Source: Caulobacter sp. 602-2
GTDB lineage: Bacteria > Pseudomonadota > Alphaproteobacteria > Caulobacterales > Caulobacteraceae
NCBI RefSeq assembly: GCF_011043625.1
Contig: NZ_JAAKGT010000010.1
Span: 62,001 to 126,000, forward strand
Direction of reading: 5' to 3'
DNA: 64,000 nucleotides
Part shown: positions 40,536 through 49,297 of the stretch, piece by piece
Numbering within the stretch: position 1 is the first letter of the stretch
Layout of the letters: the number at the start of each line of letters is the position of its first letter
Position numbers and translations under genes: made by a program
Notes under the pieces: model-generated
What the model was told of the DNA's origin: nothing
The model's database searches: none
Seen by the model: only the letters and a program-made list of their open reading frames with translations

Positions 40536-40671
40536 AGCCCCCTCCGAAACGCGCGACCACGAAGAGATGAGAGCTTAACCATAACACAACCGGAAATGGA
40601 AAAGAACGCCCGTCTGCGCGACGGCCGTGCGGGGCCTTCCAGCCCACGCCCAGGACGCCAACCGCGCCCTC

Positions 40672-41457
40672 TTACTTGTCCACCACCTTGATGATGCGGT
40701 CCGACGACGGGCGGCCGGCCAGGCCCTTGCCGGCGGCGTAGGTGACGATCAGGGCGTCGTCCTTGATCGTCGCACCGGGCTTGCGGCCCTCGGCCAGCAG
40801 CACGCGGCCGATGCGGCTGAGCAGGCTGCGGTCGCCGTTGCGGGCCATGCGCTCGAAGGCCTCGGCGGTGACGTTGGCGCATTCGGCGACCAGCACCGAG
40901 GTCTCGGGCCGGGCGTCCTGCACGGTCTCGAAGCTGACCCGGTGGCGGGCGGCGCGGCTGGCGCGGTCGGCCGCCTGCAGCATGCGCTGGAACAGGGCGT
41001 TGGGCGTGATGATCGCCGGCGGCTGGATGGTCTGGGCCCGCCCCATCAGCGCCGCGGCGGCGCCGGCCGGGCGGTCGGCCGTGAACAGGGTCATGCCGCC
41101 CAGCTTGGTGGCGCGCAGCACCGGTTCGCCCAGCTCGTTCTTGTAGATTACGTCGCCGCGCGGACCGGCGTGGGGCGACAGCACCCACACCTCGCTGCTG
41201 TTCTCGAACTTCAGCAGGGTGGTCGAGGTGGCGCGGTCGAGCACGAAGGCCCCGCCGCCGTCCGAGACGTAGCGGGCCACCGGCGGCGGCGGCGCCTTGC
41301 GCGCCTCGGCGGCGGCGCGATCGCCGAACAGGGCGTCGCGGAGATTATGCTTGGACTGGGCCGCGGCGGGCGCGGCGATGGTCAGGCCTGCCAGGGCGAG
41401 CATCAGCGCGGCCGCGCAGCCTCCCGGCCCCATCCTTTCCACCGTCGGTCGTATCAT
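40672..41457 (-). CDS. Exported protein of unknown function, DUF4908-like
   Basis: 261 residues starting at MIRPTVERMG, with a signal peptide (AALMLALAGLTIAAPAAAQ). The mature protein has KHNLRDALFGDRAAAEARKA, a beta-rich central domain with VLDRATSTTLLKFENSSEVWVLSPHAGPRGD, and a C-terminal KDDALIVTYAAGKGLAGRPSSDRIIKVVDK. It resembles DUF4908 proteins of Caulobacterales, a call I make with caution. An upstream in-frame ATG would add 29 basic residues before the signal peptide and is unlikely. Periplasmic; function unknown. Confidence 0.65.
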   Translation of the reverse strand: MIRPTVERMGPGGCAAALMLALAGLTIAAPAAAQSKHNLRDALFGDRAAAEARKAPPPPVARYVSDGGGAFVLDRATSTTLLKFENSSEVWVLSPHAGPRGDVIYKNELGEPVLRATKLGGMTLFTADRPAGAAAALMGRAQTIQPPAIITPNALFQRMLQAADRASRAARHRVSFETVQDARPETSVLVAECANVTAEAFERMARNGDRSLLSRIGRVLLAEGRKPGATIKDDALIVTYAAGKGLAGRPSSDRIIKVVDK

Positions 41458-41707
41458 GCGAACGGTGATGGTCCCCGACTGGGGCGAATCTTGGACGTGG
41501 AGGCGGCGCTTCCTGGCAAGCGTCGCCGTGCGACTTTTCTGCAACGCTTCCCCTGGCGCGCGGCCCCCGCCACCCGCTCCCCTTAGAGCCTGCCCGTTTC
41601 CGGTCTCGTGGAACGGGAGAGCAGGCTCGTCCCGAACAAGATCCCGGTCGGCGCGATTGACGCCAACCGGGACCGGCAGGTCAAGACACTAAGGCGTTCG
41701 AAGGCGC

Positions 41708-42430
41708 CTAGGCCAGGTACTGGCCGCCGTTCAGCGACAGGGTCGCGCCGGTGACGAAACCGGCCCGCTCGCCCGCCAGGAACGAGACCATGTCGGCGAT
41801 CTCCTCGCCCTTGCCCAGGCGACCGACGGGGATGCCGCCGATGATGCCGGCCAGCACCGTCTCGGGCACCGCGGCCACCATCTCGGTGTCGATATAGCCC
41901 GGGCAGATCACGTTGACCGTGACGCCCTTCTTGGCGTTCTCCAGGGCCAGCGCCTTGGTGAAGCCGATCAGGCCGGCCTTGGCGGCCGAATAGTTGGTCT
42001 GGCCGACCTGGCCCTTCTGGCCGTTGATCGAGCTGATGTTGACGATCCGGCCCCAGCCGCGCTCGCGCATGCCCTCGATCACCGGGCGGGTCATGTTGAA
42101 GGCCGAGTCCATGTTGACCCGGATCACTTCGGACCACTGCTCGTAGGTCATCTTGTGCAGGAAGCCGTCGCGGGTGATGCCGGCGTTGTTGACCAGCACG
42201 TCGATCGGACCCAGTTCGGCGGTCACCTTGGCCACCGCGGCCTGGCAGTCGTCGAACGAGCCGACATTGCCCTTGACCACCATCACGCCCAGTTCCTTGG
42301 CGCAGGCCTCGGCCGCCGCCTCGTTGCCGGAATAACCGGCCGCGACCTTGAGACCGTCGGCCACCAGCCGCTCGCAGATCGCCCGGCCGATGCCCCGGGT
42401 GCCGCCGGTCACGAACGCAACTCTAGCCAT
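41708..42430 (-). CDS. phbB: Acetoacetyl-CoA reductase
   Basis: PhbB/PhaB, 240 residues. It reduces acetoacetyl-CoA to (R)-3-hydroxybutyryl-CoA with NADPH for PHB synthesis. SDR motifs: VTGGTRGIGRAICERL, VNNAGITRDGFLHKMT (typical of PhaB), NISSINGQKGQVGQTNYSAAKAGLIGFTKALA with the Ser/Tyr/Lys triad, and GYIDTEMVAAVPETVL. GGGAGA precedes the ATG. It follows phbA by 96 nt on the same strand; PHB synthase (phaC) is not in the window. Confidence 0.95.
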   Translation of the reverse strand: MARVAFVTGGTRGIGRAICERLVADGLKVAAGYSGNEAAAEACAKELGVMVVKGNVGSFDDCQAAVAKVTAELGPIDVLVNNAGITRDGFLHKMTYEQWSEVIRVNMDSAFNMTRPVIEGMRERGWGRIVNISSINGQKGQVGQTNYSAAKAGLIGFTKALALENAKKGVTVNVICPGYIDTEMVAAVPETVLAGIIGGIPVGRLGKGEEIADMVSFLAGERAGFVTGATLSLNGGQYLA

Positions 42431-42526
42431 ACAGTAGTCTCCCGTTACCGCTACGTCATGGTTGCACGTGCTCGCGTCCGGAGCGCAAGCCCCGGACGCG
42501 TTTTGTCACGAAGACTTCTTCCGGGA

Positions 42527-43819
<1,293 letters not shown>

Positions 43820-43922
43820 TCATCATCTGGCGTCCAAGTCCTCGCGGGACTGGCGCCCTGGCTTTGCATTAGCGATAGTGCGATGCGAAAAGGCGGGCGA
43901 CACCGCTGTCCCAGGGAACGAA

Positions 43923-44603
43923 ATGTCCGAGAACCCCGATAAAGGCGAAGCCGCCCCCGGCGCCGACAAAGTTTCCGCCGAAAAGGTTTCGGGCCAGCGC
44001 GTCGTCATCAAGAAGTACGCCAACCGCCGGCTCTACAACACCGCGTCCAGTTCCTACGTCACCCTCGAGCACCTGTCGGACATGGTGAAGGAGGGCGTCG
44101 ACTTCGTGGTCTATGACGCCAAGACCAACGACGACATCACCCGTTCGGTCCTGACCCAGATCATCTTCGAAGAGGAAAACCGCGGCGGCGGCCAGAACCT
44201 GCTGCCCATCCAGTTCCTGCGCCAGCTGATCGGCTTCTACGGCAACTCGATGCAGGCCTTCCTGCCCAGCTACCTGGAGATGTCGCTGGAAAGCTTCTCC
44301 AAGCAGCAGGAGCGCATGCGCCAGCAGTTCACCGGCGCCCCGGGTCTCGCCGGCAAGGCGGCCGCGCCGGGCATGGCGATCTACGAGGAACAGATCCGCC
44401 AGAACATGGCCCTGTTCGACCGGGCCATGAAGATGTTCTCGCCCTTCGCCTACAGCCGCCCCGAGGACGCCGCCGCCGAGGCCCCCGCGGCCCCGCCGCC
44501 CGCCCCGGCTCCGGCCGCGCCCAGCGAGGACGGCCTGGCCGATCTCAAGCGCCAGCTCGAAGCCATGCAGGAACAGATCGCCAAGCTGGCGACCAAGTCC
44601 TAA
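43923..44603 (+). CDS. phaR: Polyhydroxyalkanoate synthesis repressor PhaR
   Basis: PhaR, 226 residues. The conserved N-terminal DNA- and PHB-binding domain (~25-85) begins VVIKKYANRRLYNTASSSYVTLEHLSDMVKEG and includes DAKTNDDITRSVLTQIIFEEE. The second domain NLLPIQFLRQLIGFYGNSMQAFLPSYLEMSLESF follows, then a QQERMRQQF helix and an Ala/Pro-rich C-terminus with a terminal coil. PhaR represses phasin and PHB genes until PHB granules titrate it. Start at MSENPDK with AGGGAA upstream; the frame opens earlier, inside the control region. Confidence 0.93.
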   Translation: MSENPDKGEAAPGADKVSAEKVSGQRVVIKKYANRRLYNTASSSYVTLEHLSDMVKEGVDFVVYDAKTNDDITRSVLTQIIFEEENRGGGQNLLPIQFLRQLIGFYGNSMQAFLPSYLEMSLESFSKQQERMRQQFTGAPGLAGKAAAPGMAIYEEQIRQNMALFDRAMKMFSPFAYSRPEDAAAEAPAAPPPAPAPAAPSEDGLADLKRQLEAMQEQIAKLATKS

Positions 44604-44662
44604 TTTCCATCAACCATGACGGCGCATTCGTTCTTAACGGAGGCGCCGCTAGCCTTGCGACC

Positions 44663-44998
44663 ATGACCGGTCCGATCGACCCCATCCGACGCGCGGCGAA
44701 CGCGCGCCGGGCGCTGGCCGCGCCCAAGGACTCCGACCGCCACGAGGCGGACGGCGAAGAGGTCGTGTTCGTGCGCGACGAGGAAGAGGCGCCCGCCGAT
44801 CCGCCGCCGCAGCCGCGCCCGCGCGGCCCGTTCGCTGCCTTCGCCGCCCAGGTGATGGGCCAGCCCGGCCAAAAGCGCGGCCTGCGCGGTGGGCAGGAAG
44901 TGCTCGACGCGGCGCGTTCGACCTATCTCGGCACGGAATATTCCGGCCCGGCCGACCGCCGTCCCAAGGCGGGCCTGATCAAGAAGACCGAGATCTAG
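44663..44998 (+). CDS. Small hydrophilic protein, unknown
   Basis: 111 residues, no signal or helix. An N-terminal basic helix (PIRRAANARRALAA), an acidic patch (EVVFVRDEEEAPADPP), then FAAFAAQVMGQPGQKRGLRGGQEVLDAARSTYLGTEYSG and a KAGLIKKTEI end. It resembles small proteins annotated beside phaR in related genomes, but I know no function. Its last 20 nt overlap the convergent gene at 44979. Confidence 0.65.
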   Translation: MTGPIDPIRRAANARRALAAPKDSDRHEADGEEVVFVRDEEEAPADPPPQPRPRGPFAAFAAQVMGQPGQKRGLRGGQEVLDAARSTYLGTEYSGPADRRPKAGLIKKTEI

Positions 44999-45308
44999 CC
45001 GCCAGCAGCTCGGCCACCTGGCCCTCCAGGCGCGCGACCCTCGCCTCCAGTTCCGCGATGCGCCGCGCGGCCGGGTCCGCCGGCGCCGCATGCGCGCCGA
45101 CGCCGGCCCGCCTGGCCGCCTCCTCGCGCGAAACGCCCACCATCTCGGCAAAAACCGCCAGTTCGGCCGGCCTGATCTCGCGCTGATCCTTGAAGACCAG
45201 GCCGATCTCGGCCGCGCTCAGCCCCGCCGCGGCGGCCAGGGCGGCCCTGTCCAGCCCCCGCTCGGCCAGCCTCGCGTCGTACCACTGATGATCGAAGAAC
45301 AGCGCCAT
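44979..45308 (-). CDS. Small helix-turn-helix protein with C-terminal coiled coil
   Basis: 109 residues. Residues ~15-65 fit a XRE-like helix-turn-helix (LDRAALAAAAGLSAAEIGLVFKDQREIRPAELAVFAEMVGVSREEAARRAGVG), and ~75-105 form a leucine-zipper-like coil (RIAELEARVARLEGQVAELLAAR), suggesting a dimeric DNA-binding protein. It overlaps the convergent upstream gene by 20 nt. A 467-nt gap with three hairpins and a repeat lies upstream of it. Confidence 0.7.
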   Translation of the reverse strand: MALFFDHQWYDARLAERGLDRAALAAAAGLSAAEIGLVFKDQREIRPAELAVFAEMVGVSREEAARRAGVGAHAAPADPAARRIAELEARVARLEGQVAELLAARSRSS

Positions 45309-45461
45309 ATGGAATTTCTAGCGCCCTGCGCCGACTTGGCGCCAGTCTTGCTAGGTCGAGGCCCGAGTCTTTTCGGAAAGCGTCTCGACCTATGCTGTCC
45401 ATCCTGATCCGAGCCTTCGACGTGGCCGTCGTGACCCTGATCTTCTCGGTCCTGACCTGAC

Positions 45462-45621
45462 AGCGTTTTCCTGACAACGCTTCCCTGCGACAAAAGCGCC
45501 GAGCGACATCCATTCGCTTGATCGGAGGGACTGGCGGGTCCAATTTAACCGTGTCGCGTCCACCCCCCACAACGCGACATGCGTACCGCCGGCCCGAGGT
45601 TGCCCCTAGTCCTCGGGCCGG
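45462..45621. other. Three consecutive hairpins in a 467-nt intergenic gap, possible structured RNA
   Basis: AGCGTT/AACGCT (45462-45481, 6-bp stem), TGTCGCGT/ACGCGACA (45552-45579, 8-bp stem, 12-nt loop) and CCGGCCCGAGG/CCTCGGGCCGG (45589-45621, 11-bp perfect stem, 11-nt loop). There is no T-run after any stem on either strand. It matches no RNA family I recognise (not tmRNA, SRP or RNase P). The rest of the gap (45309-45461) shows nothing clear beyond a 22-codon ORF. Confidence 0.4.
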
Positions 45622-45663
45622 TTCTACGTCTGGGGTATCCCACCGACATCGCCCAAGCGCCCT

Positions 45664-45766
45664 GCGTCCTTCGAGGCTCGCCTTTCGGCTCGCACCTCAG
45701 GATGAGGACGCTATCGCATTGAGTTCCTCATCCTGAGGCGCCCGCGCAGCGGGCCTCGAAGGACGT
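45664..45766. repeat. Composite palindromic repeat, family A copy 2
   Basis: Same outer arms (GCGTCCTTCGAGGC/GCCTCGAAGGACG) and inner arms (CCTCAGGATGAGG/CCTCATCCTGAGG) as copy 1, same length (~103 bp) and orientation. It ends 9 nt from the stop codon of the thiolase gene. Confidence 0.9.
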
Positions 45767-45775
45767 AGCGATCCC

Positions 45776-47044
45776 TCAAGCCGCCTCCAGCAGCATCATC
45801 GTGCCCTGGCCGCCGTCGGCGCAGATGCTGACGATGGCCTTCTCGCCCTTGCCGCGCGCGGCCAGCTCCTTGGTCGCCTGGCTGAGGATCCGCGCGCCGG
45901 TGGCGCCGAACGGGTGGCCCAGCGCCAGGCTGCCGCCGGTGGGGTTCATCCGCTCCCGCGGGAAGGCGCCGAGGTCGGCGGTGACGCCGGCCCGCTCGGC
46001 CAGGAACTTTTTGCTCTCCCAGGCGGCGATGTGCGACAGCACCTGGGCCGCGAAGGCCTCGTGGATCTCCCAAAGCCCGATGTCGGACAGGGTCAGGCCG
46101 TTGCGCGCCAGCATGCGCGGCACGCCATAGGCCGGCGCCATCAGCAGGCCCTCGCTGCGCAGGTCGATGGCGGTGACCTCGTAGTCGAGGATCTTCACGC
46201 GCGGCGTGCGCGCGGGCAGGCGCGCCAGGCCCGCTTCGGAGGCCACCCAGACGCTGGCCGCGCCGTCGGTCAGGGGCGAGGAATTGCCGGCGGTCAGCGT
46301 GCCCTGGCCGCTTACCTTGTCGAAGGCCGGCTTCAGCTTGGCCAGCTTCTCCAGCGTGCTGTCCTTGCGCGGGATGGTGTCGCGACGGGCCTCGCCGACC
46401 GGGATGACGAGGTCGTCGAAGAAGCCGTTCTCCCAGGCGCGCACGGCGTTCTGGTGGCTGGCGAAGGCGATGGCGTCCTGGTCGGCGCGCGCAAGGCCCC
46501 ATTCCTTGGCGGTGATCTCGGTGTGCTCGCCCATCGAAAGCCCCGTGGTGCGGTTGGCCACCTTGGGAACGAACAGCCTGGCGTCGGCGGCCTTGAAAGC
46601 CGACAGCACCGCCAGCCGCCCCTTCAGGTCGCGGGCCTGCTGGAAGCGGCGGACCCAGTCCGACAGCCGCACCGACAGGCCGATCTGCACCCGGCTCATG
46701 GCCTCGACGCCGCCGACCAAAGCCAGGTCGCGGCCGCGCCCGTCGATCATGCCGGCGGCCTCGAGCACGCCGGTCATGCTGGTCGAGCAGGCCATGACGG
46801 TCGAGAACGCCGGGATGGTCGGGTCGGCCCCGGCGTCCAGCAGCACCTCGCGGGCGATGTTGCTCCAGGTGAGGTTCGGGATCACCGTGCCCCAGACGGC
46901 GAAGTCGGGCCGCGCGCCCTTCTCCAGCATGGCCTTCACCACGGGAACGGAAAGCTCGATGGCGTCATGGGCGGCCAGCGCCCCGTCGACCTTGGCGAAG
47001 GGCGAGCGCAGGCCGGCGGCGAGCCAGAGATTGGAAGCGGTCAT
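45776..47044 (-). CDS. Acetyl-CoA C-acyltransferase (thiolase, FadI-like)
   Basis: 422 residues. Thiolase signatures: the nucleophile in MACSTSMTGVLEAAGM (~86), the catalytic NPTGGSLALGHPFGATGARIL, and SICADGGQGTMMLLEAA in place of the usual CVGGGMG loop. The length (422 against ~392) and this loop fit a fatty-acid-oxidation or FadI-type thiolase rather than PhbA. MSRVQIGLSVRLSDWVRRFQ is also FadI-like. Its partner multifunctional enzyme is not in the window. Followed by a family A repeat. Confidence 0.9.
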   Translation of the reverse strand: MTASNLWLAAGLRSPFAKVDGALAAHDAIELSVPVVKAMLEKGARPDFAVWGTVIPNLTWSNIAREVLLDAGADPTIPAFSTVMACSTSMTGVLEAAGMIDGRGRDLALVGGVEAMSRVQIGLSVRLSDWVRRFQQARDLKGRLAVLSAFKAADARLFVPKVANRTTGLSMGEHTEITAKEWGLARADQDAIAFASHQNAVRAWENGFFDDLVIPVGEARRDTIPRKDSTLEKLAKLKPAFDKVSGQGTLTAGNSSPLTDGAASVWVASEAGLARLPARTPRVKILDYEVTAIDLRSEGLLMAPAYGVPRMLARNGLTLSDIGLWEIHEAFAAQVLSHIAAWESKKFLAERAGVTADLGAFPRERMNPTGGSLALGHPFGATGARILSQATKELAARGKGEKAIVSICADGGQGTMMLLEAA

Positions 47045-47122
47045 TTAACGGCGTCCGTAAGAGGGTCTGTTACCGATAGATAGGAGGCCGGATGCGCCGG
47101 CGCTTGTCGAAATCGGCCGCGC

Positions 47123-47779
47123 TCAGCCGTAGCGCTCTTCGGCCCATGGATCGCCGCGGTTGTGATAGCCGCGTTCCTCCCAGAAGCCCGGCCGGTCGGC
47201 CGCCACGAACTCGATCCGCTTCAGCCACTTGGCGCTTTTCCAGAAGTAGAGGTGCGGCACGACCAGGCGCACCGGCCCGCCGTGCTCGGCCGCGATCGGC
47301 GCGCCCTCCCAGCCATGAGCCAGCAGCGCGCCCTCATGGGCGAAGTCGTCGACCGACAGGTTGGTGGTGTAGCCGTCGTACGAATGCAGCACGACGAACC
47401 GCGCTTCGTCCCGGGGCGCCACGGCCAGCACCACGTCGCGGGTCAGAACCCCGTCCCAGTGGTTGTCGTAGCGCGACCAGGTGGTCACGCAGTGGATGTC
47501 GGAGACGGGCGCGCTCTGCGGCTGGGCCAGCAGGGCCTGGAAGTTCCAGGTCGCCGGCCGTGACACCAGGCCGTCGATGCGCAGCCGCCAGTCCTCGCGG
47601 GAGACGTCGGGCTTGAGACCCAGGTCCAGCACCGGCCAGTCGCGGGTCAGGTGCTGGCCCGGCGGCAGGCGCTCGCTCTCCGGACGGCTGGTCTCGCCGG
47701 TCAGGAACTTGCCCGAGCGCGCCCAGGCCTCCTTGCTGCGGGTCAGCTTGCTGTCTTGCGGCGGCTGGTCGTCGTCCAT
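47123..47779 (-). CDS. Sulfite-oxidase-like molybdopterin oxidoreductase
   Basis: 218 residues, an oxidoreductase molybdopterin-binding domain without signal peptide or heme domain. The molybdenum-ligand cysteine lies in SDIHCVTTWSRYDNHWDG (~96), with HSYDGYTTNLSVDDF, APIAAEHGGPVRLVVPHLYFWKSAKWLKRIEF and FWEERGYHNRGDPWAEERYG as family signatures. It resembles the stand-alone YuiH type. The absence of a Tat signal argues for a cytoplasmic enzyme; substrate unknown. Its cofactor would come from the moa genes at 54-58 kb. Confidence 0.85.
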   Translation of the reverse strand: MDDDQPPQDSKLTRSKEAWARSGKFLTGETSRPESERLPPGQHLTRDWPVLDLGLKPDVSREDWRLRIDGLVSRPATWNFQALLAQPQSAPVSDIHCVTTWSRYDNHWDGVLTRDVVLAVAPRDEARFVVLHSYDGYTTNLSVDDFAHEGALLAHGWEGAPIAAEHGGPVRLVVPHLYFWKSAKWLKRIEFVAADRPGFWEERGYHNRGDPWAEERYG

Positions 47780-47871
47780 CGTGGCCTCCTTGCGCGGAAG
47801 GCTAACGCGTGACGACGGCTCGCGGCTTGAAGAAACGCCCCACCCCGTCTCGCCCCTAGCGCGTCTCGCCC

Positions 47872-48297
47872 CTAGCGCATCTCGCCAAAGTCGACGTCGC
47901 GACGGGCGGCGACGATGGTGACGATGAAGCCGGCCAGCACGTCCAGCAGCACCATCAGGGTGATCAGGAAGAACACCGAGGTCGCGAACGCCGGCAGAAG
48001 CAGCAGCTGCACCAAGCAGACGATGAACAGCACCATCGACAGCGAGTGGTTGATGATCGCCACCTTGCGGCTGGTCGTCGACTTCAGGAGCTCGACGAAC
48101 AGCACGATCAGCGAGGCGCCGAGCAGCAGGTCGCCCCAGCTGACGATCCAGTCGACGCGCGAGGCCATGTGGATGCGGAACAGCTGCTCGCCGAACCGAT
48201 AGCTGGCCCCGTCCGACGAAAACCCGCCGCCGACCGTCAGGGCCAGCAGGTTGTAGATCAGCACCGGCAGGGCCAGCAGCGGAAAGGCGGCGAACAT
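47872..48297 (-). CDS. Four-helix membrane protein, unknown
   Basis: 141 residues with about four membrane helices (~3-25, 50-70, 78-100, 104-128). The first loop contains SDGASYRFGEQLFRIHMASRVDW and the protein ends DFGEMR. All loops are short, so it is an integral inner-membrane protein with little exposed domain. I recognise no named family. It lies 92 nt upstream of the sulfite-oxidase-like gene on the same strand, but the gap is too long to claim coupling. Confidence 0.65.
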   Translation of the reverse strand: MFAAFPLLALPVLIYNLLALTVGGGFSSDGASYRFGEQLFRIHMASRVDWIVSWGDLLLGASLIVLFVELLKSTTSRKVAIINHSLSMVLFIVCLVQLLLLPAFATSVFFLITLMVLLDVLAGFIVTIVAARRDVDFGEMR

Positions 48298-48392
48298 TGC
48301 GGTGAATTCCCCCGAAGTCGGCTTTCAGGGTTAACCGGTTTTGCCAGGCGGGTGAAGCGGGAGCCGCCTGCCGGGCGAGCGGGACAGCCCTT

Positions 48393-48494
48393 GCGTCCTT
48401 CGAGGCCCGCTGCGCGGGCGCCTCAGGATGAGGACGTCAGTGCAATGAGATCCTCATCCTGAGGTGCGAGCCGAAGGCGAGCCTCGAAGGACGC
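48393..48494. repeat. Composite palindromic repeat, family A copy 3 (inverted)
   Basis: Same outer and inner arms as copies 1 and 2, but the two half-arm fillers are swapped: the CCCGCTGCGCGGG palindrome is on the left and GTGCGAGCCGAAGGCGAG on the right. So the unit is inverted here. It ends 7 nt from the GT2 stop codon and shares the flank GCAAGGCGCCT with copy 1. Confidence 0.9.
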
Positions 48495-48501
48495 AAGGCG
48501 C

Positions 48502-49242
48502 CTAAGCCTCGTCGACGCCCTGCGGGTTGCGGGCCCGCGACTGCAGCCACATCACGCCGAACAGGTCGCTAACCGAGGCCTTCAGGCGGCCGAAATTGGT
48601 GTACTTCGACACGCCCGTCTCGCGGTGACGGTGGTTCACCGGCTGGAAGGCGATCTCGTAGCCCTCGCGCAGCATCAGCGCGGGGATGTAGCGGTGGATG
48701 TGATCGAAGTAGGGCAGCCGCAGGAAAGCCTCGCGGCGGAAGGCCTTCAGCCCGCAGCCGGTGTCGTTGGCGGTGTCCTTCAGCAGGCGCTTGCGCACGC
48801 CGTTGCCGAACTTGCTGGCGAAGCGCTTGGCGTTGCTGTCCTGGCGCTTGACCCGCTCGCCGCCGACCAGAGCGAGCTCGGCGGGCGCAGCCTGCAGCGC
48901 CTTGGCCAGGCGCGGAGCGTCGGCCGGATCGTTCTGGCCGTCGCCGTCCATGGTCACCACGATCGGGGCGCGGGCGGCCAGGATGCCGCTGCGGATCGAG
49001 CGGCTCTGGCCCGAGTTCTTGCGGTGGCCCAGCACGCGCAGCTGCGGAATCTCGGCCTTCAGCGCCGTCAGCAGGGCCTTGGTGTCGTCGCGGCTGGCGT
49101 CGTCCACGAAGATCATCTCGTAGGACTCGCCGGCGAAGGCGGCGGCGATCTCGCGCGCCAGGGCCGGCGCGGCCCCGCCTTCGTCGAACACGGGCACGAC
49201 GACGGAGAAATCGGGGATCGCGGCGGAATTATCGGATGTCAT
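48502..49242 (-). CDS. Glycosyltransferase family 2, polyisoprenyl-phosphate sugar synthase type
   Basis: 246 residues, GT2 fold. FSVVVPVFDEGGAAPALARE begins the nucleotide-binding domain, DDASRDDT follows, and the metal-binding DGDGQNDPAD (DxD type) is at ~100. GLKAFRREAFLRLPYFDHIHRYIPALMLREG and a VNHRHRETGVSKYTNFGRLKA end resemble dolichol-phosphate-mannose synthases and ArnC relatives. No membrane helix, so it may associate peripherally. It diverges from a GT39 gene, which could use the lipid-linked sugar it makes. Start MTSDNSAAIPD. Confidence 0.88.
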   Translation of the reverse strand: MTSDNSAAIPDFSVVVPVFDEGGAAPALAREIAAAFAGESYEMIFVDDASRDDTKALLTALKAEIPQLRVLGHRKNSGQSRSIRSGILAARAPIVVTMDGDGQNDPADAPRLAKALQAAPAELALVGGERVKRQDSNAKRFASKFGNGVRKRLLKDTANDTGCGLKAFRREAFLRLPYFDHIHRYIPALMLREGYEIAFQPVNHRHRETGVSKYTNFGRLKASVSDLFGVMWLQSRARNPQGVDEA

Positions 49243-49297
49243 GGCCGCTTTTACCGCAAAACTCGCGCCATGAAAGGATCGTGCTATTCCAGCACGC

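Noticed and set aside
45392..45460. A 22-codon hydrophobic ORF (MLSILIRAFDVAVVTLIF...)
   Set aside because: Could be a small membrane peptide, but the ribosome site (GGAAAG) is 10-11 nt away and nothing else supports it.
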